In this document: piece after piece, positions 26,761-36,061 of the stretch
Numbering within the stretch: the stretch's first letter is position 1
Layout: each line of letters opens with the position of its first letter
Origin: Psychrobacter sp. JCM 18900
GTDB taxonomy: Bacteria > Pseudomonadota > Gammaproteobacteria > Pseudomonadales > Moraxellaceae
Reading direction: 5' to 3'
Length of the DNA stretch: 64,000 nucleotides
Assembly: GCF_904846625.1 (NCBI RefSeq)
Contig: NZ_CAJHBL010000005.1
Coordinates: 62,001-126,000, forward strand
Program-made: the position numbers and the translations under genes
Notes under the pieces: model-generated
Databases searched by the model: none
Seen by the model: the letters and a program-made list of their open reading frames with translations, nothing else
What the model was told of the DNA's origin: nothing

Positions 26761-28218
26761 ATGGAAAATATCATCAATACTATCGTCGGGTATATTTGGA
26801 GTGACGCCCTAGTTTATCTTGCGTTAGGTGTCGGCATATATTTTACGATTATGACTCGTGCCGTACAAATCCGTTATTTCAAAGAAATGATTAGGCTGTT
26901 GTTCGACAAACAAAGCTCATCAGCTGGGATTAGCTCCTTCCAAGCTTTCTGTATGGCGCTATCAGGACGTATTGGTGTGGGTAATATCGCTGGGGTTGCA
27001 ACAGCCATTGCAGCAGGTGGCCCTGGCGCGGTATTTTGGATGATTTTCATGGGTGTGTTAGGTGGTGCTAGTGCTTTTATTGAGTCTACTTTAGCGCAGG
27101 TATACAAACATAAGGTCGGTGATCAATATCGTGGCGGCTCCCCGTTCTATATTGAAAGAGGATTGAAGCTAAAACCTTTTGCTATCATCGTCGCTATCGT
27201 GACCTGTCTATCTTACGGTGTGTTAGTGCCTGGTGTTCAGGCCAATACCATTGCGGACTCTTTTAATACAGCATTTAATATACCGCCCGTTGTAACAGGA
27301 ATTATCCTTGTCGTACTATTAGGTATCATTATATTTGGCGGTGTGAAGCGTATTGCTAATTTTGCAGGAAAAGTCGTACCTGTCATGGCAATCGGTTATA
27401 TTCTCATGATGGTGATTGTATTGGCATTTAACGCTCAAAATATCCCTGCAATGTTTGCACTTATATTTAAGAGTGCTTTTGGCATGGATGCAGTGTTTGG
27501 TGGTATGGTTGGAACTGCTATCTCTTGGGGCGTACGCCGTGCTGTTTTCTCAAACGTTGCGGGTGCTGGTGAGGCGACCTTTAGCTCAGCGGCAGCCGAA
27601 GTATCACATCCTGCCAAACAAGGCTTAGTGCAAAGCTTCTCTATCTACATCGATACGGTGCTTGTCTGTACTGCAACAGCGTTGATGATTCTATCAACTG
27701 GCATGTATAACGTGGTGACCCCTGAAGGTGTAACCCTAGTTGATAATATGCCTGGTATTGAAGCTGGTACGGCATTTACCCAAGCCGCCGTATCTACTGT
27801 CTTTAACCAGTATGGAAGTGGCTTTGTTGCGATTGCTATCTTTTTATTCGCTTTCACCTGCTTGGTTGCTTATTACTATATCGCCGAAACTACGTTGGTC
27901 TATTTGGACAATAAACTGCGCTACCCCATTCTCAAGCATGTACTCAAACTGGTATTTTTAATCGTTTGTTTCACTGGTAGTGTTCAGTCAATCGGTATGA
28001 TGTGGGCGTTAGGTGACATAGGGTTTGGCAGTATGTGCTACCTGAATTTCATTGCCATTTTACTGCTAAGTAAAGTTGCTCTAAAAGTTCTAAAAGACTA
28101 CGACGAGCAGATGAAATTAGGTATAAACCCTGTCTTTGACCCTAGAAAGGCTGGAGTGGATAATGCGGACTTTTGGATAGAATATAGCAATGAGCATGGT
28201 CATAAAAAATCGCTTTAA
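26761..28218 (+). CDS. AGCS-family sodium:amino acid symporter
   Basis: 485 aa with about ten or eleven membrane helices. The alanine/glycine:cation symporter signature is clear near the N-terminus (SSFQAFCMALSGRIGVGNIA, then GVATAIAAGGPGAVFWM), and SWGVRRAVFSNVAGAGEA lies near the middle. It is 67 bp downstream of the aldehyde dehydrogenase and transcribed with the hydroxyproline genes, so it probably imports hydroxyproline or a related amino acid with sodium across the inner membrane. The family usually carries alanine or glycine; the changed substrate is inferred from context. Confidence 0.87.
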   Translation: MENIINTIVGYIWSDALVYLALGVGIYFTIMTRAVQIRYFKEMIRLLFDKQSSSAGISSFQAFCMALSGRIGVGNIAGVATAIAAGGPGAVFWMIFMGVLGGASAFIESTLAQVYKHKVGDQYRGGSPFYIERGLKLKPFAIIVAIVTCLSYGVLVPGVQANTIADSFNTAFNIPPVVTGIILVVLLGIIIFGGVKRIANFAGKVVPVMAIGYILMMVIVLAFNAQNIPAMFALIFKSAFGMDAVFGGMVGTAISWGVRRAVFSNVAGAGEATFSSAAAEVSHPAKQGLVQSFSIYIDTVLVCTATALMILSTGMYNVVTPEGVTLVDNMPGIEAGTAFTQAAVSTVFNQYGSGFVAIAIFLFAFTCLVAYYYIAETTLVYLDNKLRYPILKHVLKLVFLIVCFTGSVQSIGMMWALGDIGFGSMCYLNFIAILLLSKVALKVLKDYDEQMKLGINPVFDPRKAGVDNADFWIEYSNEHGHKKSL

Positions 28219-28378
28219 TAATAGTGCATTAGAGGTCTGCTAATATCTACTAGTAAAAAAGTTGCTATCAACATCAAGCAGGCCTCACCTATTTATGTTA
28301 AATTGCAAAAAACCATAAGGATATTACGTATAAGATAACCATAGTATTGTATCCACTCATTTGATAGGAAGGTTGAAG

Positions 28379-31159
28379 ATGACACTAGATAACAACGTAC
28401 TACGTAGACGCACCAGCTTGTTGGGTTCATTATTAGGTGATGCTATTTCTCGCCAATCTGGTGAGCAGACGTTAGATACGATTGAGACGCTGCGCAAAGG
28501 CTTTATTCAACAGCGTCGTGAGCCGAATGAGGCACATAAACAGCAGCTTATCGATTTTATTGCTTCTTTGGACAATCAAACCTTAAAAAACGTCATACGC
28601 GGCTTTTCTATCTATTTTTTCCTAGCCAATCTAAGCGAAGAGAATTACTTGCGTGAGCAGCGTCATGAGCTGCGTATGCAGTCTGAGCAAAGCTGGGAAG
28701 GATCATTTCGTCGTACCTTACTTGAATGCCGCGAGCGCAATATTGAACCTGCCCAAATGCAAGAGCTGATTGATCAGCTAAAGTTTACACCTGTATTTAC
28801 GGCGCATCCTACCGAAGCGCGTCGCCGTACTACGATGAATATCTTACAAAGTCTATTCACACATAGTGATGCTTTAAATAACGTGTCTGAAAACAGCTTC
28901 GCCTACGAGCAAGCTAAAGAACAAACTGCGCAAACGATTGATCTATTATGGTCGTCTGACGAAGTGCGCACCCGTAAGCCGTTGGTATATGATGAGATTA
29001 ACAATGGCCTGCATTACTTTAATGCCAGTTTGTTCAATGCCATTCCTAAAGTGTATCGTAATATCAAAAAAGCCATTGTCGACATCTATCCAGAGCTCAC
29101 AGACTATCCACTGCCTGCGTTTATGAGCTTTGGGTCATGGATTGGTGGTGATAGAGATGGCAATCCTTTTGTGACTTTTGAGACCACAGAACTTGCCGTA
29201 TTGATGCATGCTGATACCGTGCTGCGTCACTATCAAGTGCTACTCAAAAAACTGCGCCGCCAGCTGATTCATAGTGACACTATTGTCACCGTTTCACCTG
29301 ACGTATATGCCAAAATCAAAAGTTATGATGAGCTCGATCAGCGTGTGTTTGACTATAACCTCGATGACTATGGCAATGAGCCATATCGTCGCCTGCTCTC
29401 TATCATTCTGACTAAAGTCAAAGCCACCAATCGCCGCATCCAGAGCAAAGGCACGGATATCGAAGCTGAAAAAGATGCCTATGCTAATCCAGAAGAATTA
29501 CTAGAAGACCTGCGCATTATCCGTCAAAGTGTCAATACACACGATACGGCACACGCAGAAGGATTACTACTAGATGTCATTCGTTTGGTCAAAACTTGCG
29601 GCTTTCATTTGGCAGCGCTCGATATCCGTCAAGAGTCGTCATACCATGGTGAAGTGATCGCAGATATCTTTGCTAGTGCCTCCAACCTGCCTGATTATCA
29701 GACGCTAAGCGAAACCGAACGTCAAGAGTGGTTGACGCGCTTGCTAGAAAAACCAGGCACGCCGCTTATCTATACTGATAACCTGACAAACAAAACGCGT
29801 GAGCAATTGTCACTGATGAATTCGGTCGCTACTCTACGCAAACTGGTGGGACAGGCTACTTTTGGTAGCTATGTGATCTCGATGACCAATAATGCTAGCC
29901 AGCTACTAGAAGTATTGCTGCTCATGCGGTTTGCAGGCTTATGCAGAATCGATGACGAAGGCCAGTTGTCTGCTGATTTGCCAGTTGCGCCGTTGTTTGA
30001 GACCATCGAAGATCTCAAAAATATTGATCAGATTTTACCTGCCGTGTTAGACAATCCACTGTATCGTGGACTGCTACAAAACACGGACAACACGCAAGAG
30101 ATTATGCTGGGTTATTCAGACTCATCAAAAGACGGCGGTATTATCACGTCAGCATGGCAGCTTTATAGCGCACAGCAAACCATTAATAACATTGCTGAGC
30201 AATATGGCATAAAAACGCGCTTGTTCCATGGTCGTGGTGGCTCAGTGAGCCGTGGTGGTGGATCAACGCACAAAGCCATTGCTGCACAGCCGGCAGGCAC
30301 GCTACATGGTCAGATTAAAGTGACTGAGCAAGGCGAAGTGCTCTATGCCAAGTATGCCAATACGGATACAGCCGTGTTTGAGCTGACCATGGCTATTACA
30401 GGTACACTCAAAGCCTGCTCAACAAGGTTTGTGGTACAACCGACTGAGTTGCCAGAGTATGAAGCGCTGTTTGCACGCTTAGCAGACGCAGGTGAACAAC
30501 GCTATCGCGAGCTGACCGATCATACCGAAGGGTTTTATAAATTCTATTCCGAGGTGACCCCAGTACAAGAAATCTCGTTATTAAACATTGGCTCACGTCC
30601 TGCCCATCGCAAAAAAGGCCTACCAAGTAAAACCACCTTGCGAGCGATTCCTTGGGTATTTGGCTGGTCATTGGCACGCTTTACCCTACCTGCTTGGTAT
30701 GGCGTCGGTAGTGCACTGGATAGCGTCAAAAAAGACGAAGCATTGATGAAAGAGATGAATCAGCATTGGCCTTTCTTTAGCGTATTTATCAGCAATATCG
30801 AAATGGCTTTTACCAAAGCCAATATGAATATTGCCGAGGCCTATAGCCAACTGTGTGATGATGAGCCGTTACGCGAAAAAATCATGACAGCGGTCACTGA
30901 TGAACACACGCTGACCAATTCGGGTCTCAACTCTCTGCTTGAGCAAGATTCTTTATTGTCCAATCAGCAGAATCTTGCTTCATCCTTGCAGTGGCGAGAC
31001 GCTTATCTAGATCCTATTAACTATATCCAGATTGAGCTGTTAAAGCGTGCCAGACAACAGGACACCCCGAACGATTCGGCACATGGCAACCTGAATGTAG
31101 AAGATCCATTAATCCGTAGTATCAATGCGCTAGCTGCAGGGTTACGAAATACTGGTTAA
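28379..31159 (+). CDS. ppc: phosphoenolpyruvate carboxylase
   Basis: 926 aa from the ATG at 28379, which has an AGGAAGGT ribosome site; an in-frame TTG at 28361 would overlap that site. It carries the family signatures: FTAHPTEARRRT with the catalytic His (near residue 146), SWIGGDRDGNPFV, GYSDSSKDGGI, the FHGRGGSVSRGGGST loop and a C-terminus ending in the usual RNTG. It converts PEP and bicarbonate to oxaloacetate, refilling the TCA cycle. It stands alone with a strong hairpin after it. Confidence 0.95.
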   Translation: MTLDNNVLRRRTSLLGSLLGDAISRQSGEQTLDTIETLRKGFIQQRREPNEAHKQQLIDFIASLDNQTLKNVIRGFSIYFFLANLSEENYLREQRHELRMQSEQSWEGSFRRTLLECRERNIEPAQMQELIDQLKFTPVFTAHPTEARRRTTMNILQSLFTHSDALNNVSENSFAYEQAKEQTAQTIDLLWSSDEVRTRKPLVYDEINNGLHYFNASLFNAIPKVYRNIKKAIVDIYPELTDYPLPAFMSFGSWIGGDRDGNPFVTFETTELAVLMHADTVLRHYQVLLKKLRRQLIHSDTIVTVSPDVYAKIKSYDELDQRVFDYNLDDYGNEPYRRLLSIILTKVKATNRRIQSKGTDIEAEKDAYANPEELLEDLRIIRQSVNTHDTAHAEGLLLDVIRLVKTCGFHLAALDIRQESSYHGEVIADIFASASNLPDYQTLSETERQEWLTRLLEKPGTPLIYTDNLTNKTREQLSLMNSVATLRKLVGQATFGSYVISMTNNASQLLEVLLLMRFAGLCRIDDEGQLSADLPVAPLFETIEDLKNIDQILPAVLDNPLYRGLLQNTDNTQEIMLGYSDSSKDGGIITSAWQLYSAQQTINNIAEQYGIKTRLFHGRGGSVSRGGGSTHKAIAAQPAGTLHGQIKVTEQGEVLYAKYANTDTAVFELTMAITGTLKACSTRFVVQPTELPEYEALFARLADAGEQRYRELTDHTEGFYKFYSEVTPVQEISLLNIGSRPAHRKKGLPSKTTLRAIPWVFGWSLARFTLPAWYGVGSALDSVKKDEALMKEMNQHWPFFSVFISNIEMAFTKANMNIAEAYSQLCDDEPLREKIMTAVTDEHTLTNSGLNSLLEQDSLLSNQQNLASSLQWRDAYLDPINYIQIELLKRARQQDTPNDSAHGNLNVEDPLIRSINALAAGLRNTG

Positions 31160-31217
31160 GGTAGCTTTTCGATAAGTAGCTTTTGGATAAATAAAAAGCT
31201 TATACCAATTGTCGCAG

Positions 31218-31249
31218 ATATTAAGGCTTCGTTCGCGAAGCCTTAATAT
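31218..31249 (+). terminator. 14-bp hairpin with TTCG loop after ppc
   Basis: ATATTAAGGCTTCG pairs perfectly with CGAAGCCTTAATAT around TTCG. Only a short T stretch follows, so it may terminate or stabilise the ppc mRNA. Confidence 0.65.
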
Positions 31250-31415
31250 TATTCAAAACCCTTCAAAAATATCTCACCAGATATCAATCGCAGTTTAGTA
31301 CTACGTTGATTGATATTGCCTATTAGGTGATTCGTAATTCATTGTTTGAATAACCGATCCGAACAAGATACCGTAAAATATATTTTTACTTCATGTATAT
31401 GTAGGGTCTGCTCCA

Positions 31416-32582
31416 ATGGAAACGCCTCAATCAGCATCATCTCTAGACATCGCCGTAGCAACTGACTATCAAATAGAATCCGTTGCGCTCATTGATCACG
31501 CCATTCAAATACGCTGGAATGATGGTATCGACAGTACGTATCACTATATCTGGCTGCGTGATAACTGCCCATCGGCTTTTCATCCGCACACTGGCGAGCG
31601 TAGCTTTTATTTGCTGAGTGTCTCAAAAGATATCCATCCGCTATCCGTCTCTTTTGATGAGACAGCGCTAACGATTGAATGGTCAGAACAAGCACATATT
31701 AGCCATTTTGAACAAAGCTGGTTACGTGAGTTTGGGTATTCTAGTGCATTGGCCAAGGACCATAGCAGTCCTTATGAAAGCTGGGATGGCACGTTTATTG
31801 ACCACATTCCGATGTATGACCAACAGAGCATCATGACCAGTGACAGCGCTTTATATGAGTGGATGAGTGCGCTGGATAAATATGGGCTTACCATTATTGA
31901 TAATATGCCAGATGACGCTGATGCAGGTGTGCAGACAGCCATGCGAGTCGATTACCTGCGGCAGACCAATTTTGGCATGACCTTCGATGTGATATCAGAA
32001 AAGTCGCCGATTAATTTAGCTTATACCTCGCTATCATTACCGTTGCATACCGACTTGCCAAATCAGGAACTGCCTCCAGGCTATCAATTTTTGCATTTTT
32101 TGAGTAATGAAAGCATAGGTGGCGAATCTACTTTTGTAGACGGGCTAAAGGTGTTAGAAGCGTTACGAGAAGAGCAGCCTGAGTATTTTCGCTTGCTTGC
32201 AGAATATGCCATCCCCTTTCGTTTTCATGACACTGCCCATGATATCCGTGAGCACCATCCCGTCATCAATTTAGACAACTTTGGCAATATTGTGGAAATC
32301 AAATACAACGCGCATCTTGCAGATGTTTTTGATTTGCCAAGTGACGTTATGTACGACTACTACCTTGCTTATCGAGAGCTGATGGCTCGACTAAAAGACG
32401 CTCGCTATAAGATTGAGTTAAAACTAGCAGCGGGTCAAATGGTAGTTTTTGATAACCGCCGAGTCCTGCATGGGCGTAACGCATTTGATGAAAACGTCGG
32501 TGAGCGTCGTCTCAAAGGCTGTTATGTTGACCGCTCAGAATTTAAGAGCCGTTTAAGAACGCTTAAAAAGCAACTGGCTTAA
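31416..32582 (+). CDS. gamma-butyrobetaine hydroxylase-like 2-oxoglutarate oxygenase
   Basis: 388 aa. The N-terminal domain (residues about 20-110; YIWLRDNCPSAFHPHTGER) is the small domain typical of gamma-butyrobetaine hydroxylases, and the C-terminal TauD/TfdA domain carries the iron ligands. The HxD pair is in SLPLHTDLPNQ, the distal His in NRRVLHGRNAF, and the Arg for 2-oxoglutarate in ERRLKGCYVD. It should be a cytosolic Fe(II)/2-oxoglutarate dioxygenase acting on a trimethylammonium or related compound, perhaps making carnitine. No carnitine genes are nearby, so the substrate is open. Confidence 0.83.
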   Translation: METPQSASSLDIAVATDYQIESVALIDHAIQIRWNDGIDSTYHYIWLRDNCPSAFHPHTGERSFYLLSVSKDIHPLSVSFDETALTIEWSEQAHISHFEQSWLREFGYSSALAKDHSSPYESWDGTFIDHIPMYDQQSIMTSDSALYEWMSALDKYGLTIIDNMPDDADAGVQTAMRVDYLRQTNFGMTFDVISEKSPINLAYTSLSLPLHTDLPNQELPPGYQFLHFLSNESIGGESTFVDGLKVLEALREEQPEYFRLLAEYAIPFRFHDTAHDIREHHPVINLDNFGNIVEIKYNAHLADVFDLPSDVMYDYYLAYRELMARLKDARYKIELKLAAGQMVVFDNRRVLHGRNAFDENVGERRLKGCYVDRSEFKSRLRTLKKQLA

Positions 32583-32892
32583 CACGACCTGAAAGCTAAC
32601 TGATGCTGTGATTGTGATTGTAATATAAAGAGCAAGAGCATAAGTGCTTGGCCTCGGTGTCTGTTGATGACTCTAATCTGCTTCCTTCATGTTCCCTCAT
32701 GGAAAGTATAAACGTTCTATCAAGCAGCTTTACGACCTTTCACAAATAAAACCATGCTAAAGCATGGAGCACTGAGCCCACAAAAAAGCCCCATTCCTCT
32801 TCTCTCATGTTTAGAGAAGAGTAATGGAGCTTAAGGTTATTCACTTACTGACTTATAGTTATCATTATAATCTTATAGCGCTAATAGCAGCT
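32583..32892. other. 310-bp gap between convergent genes
   Basis: It holds a minus-strand terminator at 32782-32832 and a small CATGCTaaAGCATG palindrome at 32752-32765. No gene is seen. Confidence 0.5.
32782..32832 (-). terminator. long hairpin terminator on the minus strand
   Basis: CTCTTCTCT (32797-32805) pairs with AGAGAAGAG (32813-32821), extended by CCATT/AATGG. The A-run at 32782-32787 becomes the U-tail of the minus transcript from the 150-aa gene. Confidence 0.7.
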
Positions 32893-33345
32893 CTAATAAC
32901 TGGATTCACGATATAAGGTTTTATGTGCTTCTATCTTAAAGTCTGCAGCGCTGACAGCAGGCGTCATACTATGTGTACTGTACTTAGCTTGTATGATCTT
33001 TTCTTCCTCACGAAATAGCACATTTTGCGCTTCTTGCTTGAAGTCATGATAGCTAATGGCGGTGTCATCTTCATGACCGTCAATAACTATAGGTCTGCTA
33101 GGTTGATTTTGGCTATCCGAATGCTGTTGTACAGTCTGATTAGCATTAGCTTCTTTAGTAATATTGCTGACTGTTAAACCCTTATTAGTCGTCGACGCTT
33201 GAGATAGCGTGGAAGAGATACGGTTAGACATATAGAAGGCAGATATCAGAACAATACAGATGACACTGATAATAGCAAGAACAAGACTACGGGGTCTGAT
33301 GCTTTTTGGCTCGATATCATTATTCACGTTTTCTGAGTCGTTCAT
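32893..33345 (-). CDS. single-pass membrane protein with two copies of a DFKxEA motif
   Basis: 150 aa: a hydrophilic N-terminus, one membrane helix (LVLAIISVICIVLISAFYM, residues about 26-44), then a Ser/Gln/Asn-rich linker and a C-terminal part with two short repeats. The repeats are ISYHDFKQEAQNVLFREE (about residues 97-114) and VSAADFKIEAHKTLYRES at the very end. The 334-aa protein encoded next ends with a third copy. The orientation predicted is a cytoplasmic N-terminus with the repeats in the periplasm. No family is known to me. The two genes are likely paralogues or partners, 161 bp apart on the same strand. Confidence 0.65.
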   Translation of the reverse strand: MNDSENVNNDIEPKSIRPRSLVLAIISVICIVLISAFYMSNRISSTLSQASTTNKGLTVSNITKEANANQTVQQHSDSQNQPSRPIVIDGHEDDTAISYHDFKQEAQNVLFREEEKIIQAKYSTHSMTPAVSAADFKIEAHKTLYRESSY

Positions 33346-33462
33346 AGTTACGTACCATATAATTCATATCATCAATGGCACAGAACCATGCCTTTTACAT
33401 AATGATACGAATTTTATATTGTGTTGCAACAGTTTCTGGTACGAGCGCTCGAATAAATTGAT

Positions 33463-33482
33463 AGACGGTTATCTAACCGTCT
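33463..33482 (-). terminator. hairpin between the two DFKxEA-motif genes
   Basis: AGACGGTTA-TC-TAACCGTCT is a perfect palindrome just downstream of the 334-aa gene. There is no T-run, so it is either a weak terminator or an operator for the next gene. Confidence 0.4.
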
Positions 33483-33506
33483 GAAATGGTATAAAACGTA
33501 AATCCT

Positions 33507-34511
33507 TTAATCATTGGTTTCGCGGTATAAGGTAGTCTGTGACTCTTGTCTAAAGTCCTCATAAGTTATGGCAGCTTCCTCAGTAGCTATAACAGTGGCA
33601 TCAATTTCTGGTGTAGGATCTTCAGAAGTTGACTCTGATTCATTAGCAGCTGGCAGGTCCTGTCTATTGTTGTCCAAAGTATCTTGCTGAGTAGTGGCTG
33701 GTTGCGTACTTACAGGGTCAACGTCATCTGTAGCTGTTTGACTATCAGTAGACAGTTCTGGCTTAGCACTAACAGTTGGTGTACTGTCTGTCTCTACATT
33801 ACTATCAGTGCTGTTGTCTATACTATCAACCGCAGAAGTAGATAAGACTCCTGAAAATACAAGCATTAATGCAATAGCAACCAATACTACTGAACCAATT
33901 ACCATAGCCATCATGAGAGATTTCTTGCTTTTGATCACTTTATTGTCTATGACTGGCTCTTCGATAACTGATTCAGACACATTCTCGATGTTTAAAGAAT
34001 CATCCGATACCTGATTTATGATAGATTCACTATGGTCAATCGTAGAGGGTGACTCTGCTTGATTGCTACTATCTATATTGTTGCGTTCTATATACTCTGA
34101 GGCTTCTGTATCTGAACTGACATCATTGACATCGATACTAATACTGTCGCTATCATTAGCGATATTCAGCACATGATTTTCAGATACATTTTCAAATAAT
34201 GTACTTGTATTTGAGGCTTTAGAGGGAATGTTTTCTGCTGTAGCATCTTCTGTTTCTAGCAATAATTCTTGTTCACTGCTTTGATCTTCAAACAGCTGCA
34301 ACTCTTCTGTGCTCAAGGGTTCGAAAGCGGCAAGGTTCTTTGCACTTTCTAGTGTTTCAAACGCAGCCTGATCGTTCTCTTCAGAACCATGGACTCGATT
34401 AATAAAGCGTTCATAGATATCATTGTTATTACGCTTACGCGACTTTTGGTCAATAATTCTAGCCAATTTTCCATCAAAATCGGTGCCAGCGTCTTCTTTT
34501 TCGTCGCTCAT
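33507..34511 (-). CDS. acidic single-pass membrane protein ending in a DFRxES motif
   Basis: 334 aa. Residues 1-195 are very acidic and rich in Ser/Asn/Glu (probably disordered, cytoplasmic). One membrane helix follows (MAMVIGSVVLVAIALMLVFS, residues about 201-220), then a Thr/Asp/Gln-rich linker. The end is ITYEDFRQESQTTLYRETND, matching the repeats of the 150-aa protein. The start at 34511 has MSDEKEDAGTDFDGKLARII. The layout (long disordered cytoplasmic arm, one helix, periplasmic linker, short conserved tip) suggests a scaffold or tether. I recognise no family. Confidence 0.65.
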   Translation of the reverse strand: MSDEKEDAGTDFDGKLARIIDQKSRKRNNNDIYERFINRVHGSEENDQAAFETLESAKNLAAFEPLSTEELQLFEDQSSEQELLLETEDATAENIPSKASNTSTLFENVSENHVLNIANDSDSISIDVNDVSSDTEASEYIERNNIDSSNQAESPSTIDHSESIINQVSDDSLNIENVSESVIEEPVIDNKVIKSKKSLMMAMVIGSVVLVAIALMLVFSGVLSTSAVDSIDNSTDSNVETDSTPTVSAKPELSTDSQTATDDVDPVSTQPATTQQDTLDNNRQDLPAANESESTSEDPTPEIDATVIATEEAAITYEDFRQESQTTLYRETND

Positions 34512-34745
34512 AGAATAATACCAAACCAGTTTTCTCTACTGGTGTTAAATGATTGCTAGAATGAATTTTCTTACTATAGTGTAACAGTGTTATTAGCCAA
34601 CAATATAGTTGCTCGACCTATTATCTTCAAGCACAATTTATGGGATAGCGCTAATATTGATAAGAACTATTCTAAATAATATGATAAACCAACCTTAAGA
34701 ACTGATCTATGTAGAGATAGCATAGACTATGACAGGCTCAATAGT

Positions 34746-35777
34746 ATGGATTTAAAACAGCTTAATGCGTTTATCGCGGTTGCCGACTTACGTAGCTTTA
34801 GCGCTGCCGCCACCAAGACAGGACTGTCACAGCCGAGTCTGAGTCGCTTGCTAAAACAGTTAGAGACTGACATGGGCGTGGTGCTTATTGATCGCTACCA
34901 CAGACCACTACATCTGACTGAAGCGGGCAGTTTTTTCTACGATAAAATAAGCACGATACTGACCGAGATTGATACTGTGACTAGTATGACTCAGCGTCTA
35001 TCAGCACCCAGCAGCGTTTTAAATATAGGTTTTGTGCCCTCAGTACTATATGGCCTGTTGCCTGAAATCATTGCCACGCTTAAACAGTTCAGCCCTGATA
35101 TCGACGTTAATTTAAAAGACATTAGCTCATATCAACAAATGGATGCCCTCAAGTCTGGTGAGATTGATATTGGCTTTGGCCGATTTGCCCATCAAGATCC
35201 ATGGATTCAGCAGATTCTGCTACGTCATGAACGCTATGTGGTGGCATTGCCAAAATCACACCCGCTTGCCAATGTACGTAAGCAGCGCTTGATAGATCTA
35301 GCGAACAATCGCTTAATTTTATACCATCAAACACATTTGCCAGTATCGTCCACGGTGACGACAGAGACAGGAACCCAATCGAGCGACAAGTTATCTACAG
35401 ATAGAGTCAACCGTGCTGCTACTCATGAAGCATCATCTAGCGCTAGCGAGCCTATTACTGAGCCTTTACTACATCTTTTTGCCCAGTATGGCATCTCACC
35501 TTTTATGACCACGACAGTCAGCGATTTGCAGGTAGCATTGGGGCTGGTCGCGGCAGGCGAAGGCATTACATTGGTGCCTGCCAGCTTGCAAACCGTACGT
35601 ACGGAACAGATCAGCTACCAACGTTTGGTTCATGAAAATGTCACCTCCCCTATTTATTTACACACCCTCAAAGACTTTGTACACCCAAAAATACCTGACT
35701 TGCTCACAGCCATTTATCACGTCTACGAACAGCGCGGCATCACTTATCGGCAGCAAAATTTTGTGTCACAGGCCTAA
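34746..35777 (+). CDS. LysR-family transcriptional regulator
   Basis: 343 aa, longer than the usual roughly 300. The N-terminal helix-turn-helix is standard (LKQLNAFIAVADLRSFSAAA; GLSQPSLSRLLKQLE). The substrate-binding domain follows (LNIGFVPSVLYGLLPEII; GEIDIGFGRF; VAAGEGITLVPASLQ). An extra Ser/Thr-rich stretch of about 35 residues (around residues 202-236, starting SSTVTTETGTQSSD) interrupts this domain. The gene lies on the same strand upstream of the Nramp-like gene and the propionate genes. It may regulate either; LysR genes more often face their target, so this is uncertain. Confidence 0.85.
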   Translation: MDLKQLNAFIAVADLRSFSAAATKTGLSQPSLSRLLKQLETDMGVVLIDRYHRPLHLTEAGSFFYDKISTILTEIDTVTSMTQRLSAPSSVLNIGFVPSVLYGLLPEIIATLKQFSPDIDVNLKDISSYQQMDALKSGEIDIGFGRFAHQDPWIQQILLRHERYVVALPKSHPLANVRKQRLIDLANNRLILYHQTHLPVSSTVTTETGTQSSDKLSTDRVNRAATHEASSSASEPITEPLLHLFAQYGISPFMTTTVSDLQVALGLVAAGEGITLVPASLQTVRTEQISYQRLVHENVTSPIYLHTLKDFVHPKIPDLLTAIYHVYEQRGITYRQQNFVSQA

Positions 35778-36061
35778 ATGGGCAGATATCCGATGAATAT
35801 TGTGTTATAAAGAACCGCCAAAAATAATTCATTTTAAATATTGATATTATTTTATAAGTATGCTAACTAACAAGAATAGCAATGCAAACAAATAGTAATA
35901 ATAACTAGAATAATCATTCTCCTAGACAGTGTTGGTGTGATAAAGTCGATACGATGTAAATCGTTTTATATTTAGACGATTTATAGGACGTTCTTTCATG
36001 ATCATTGGCAAGCTGACACAGGTAAGTGATAATTTGCTGTTTTAACCATTTCGAGGTATTC

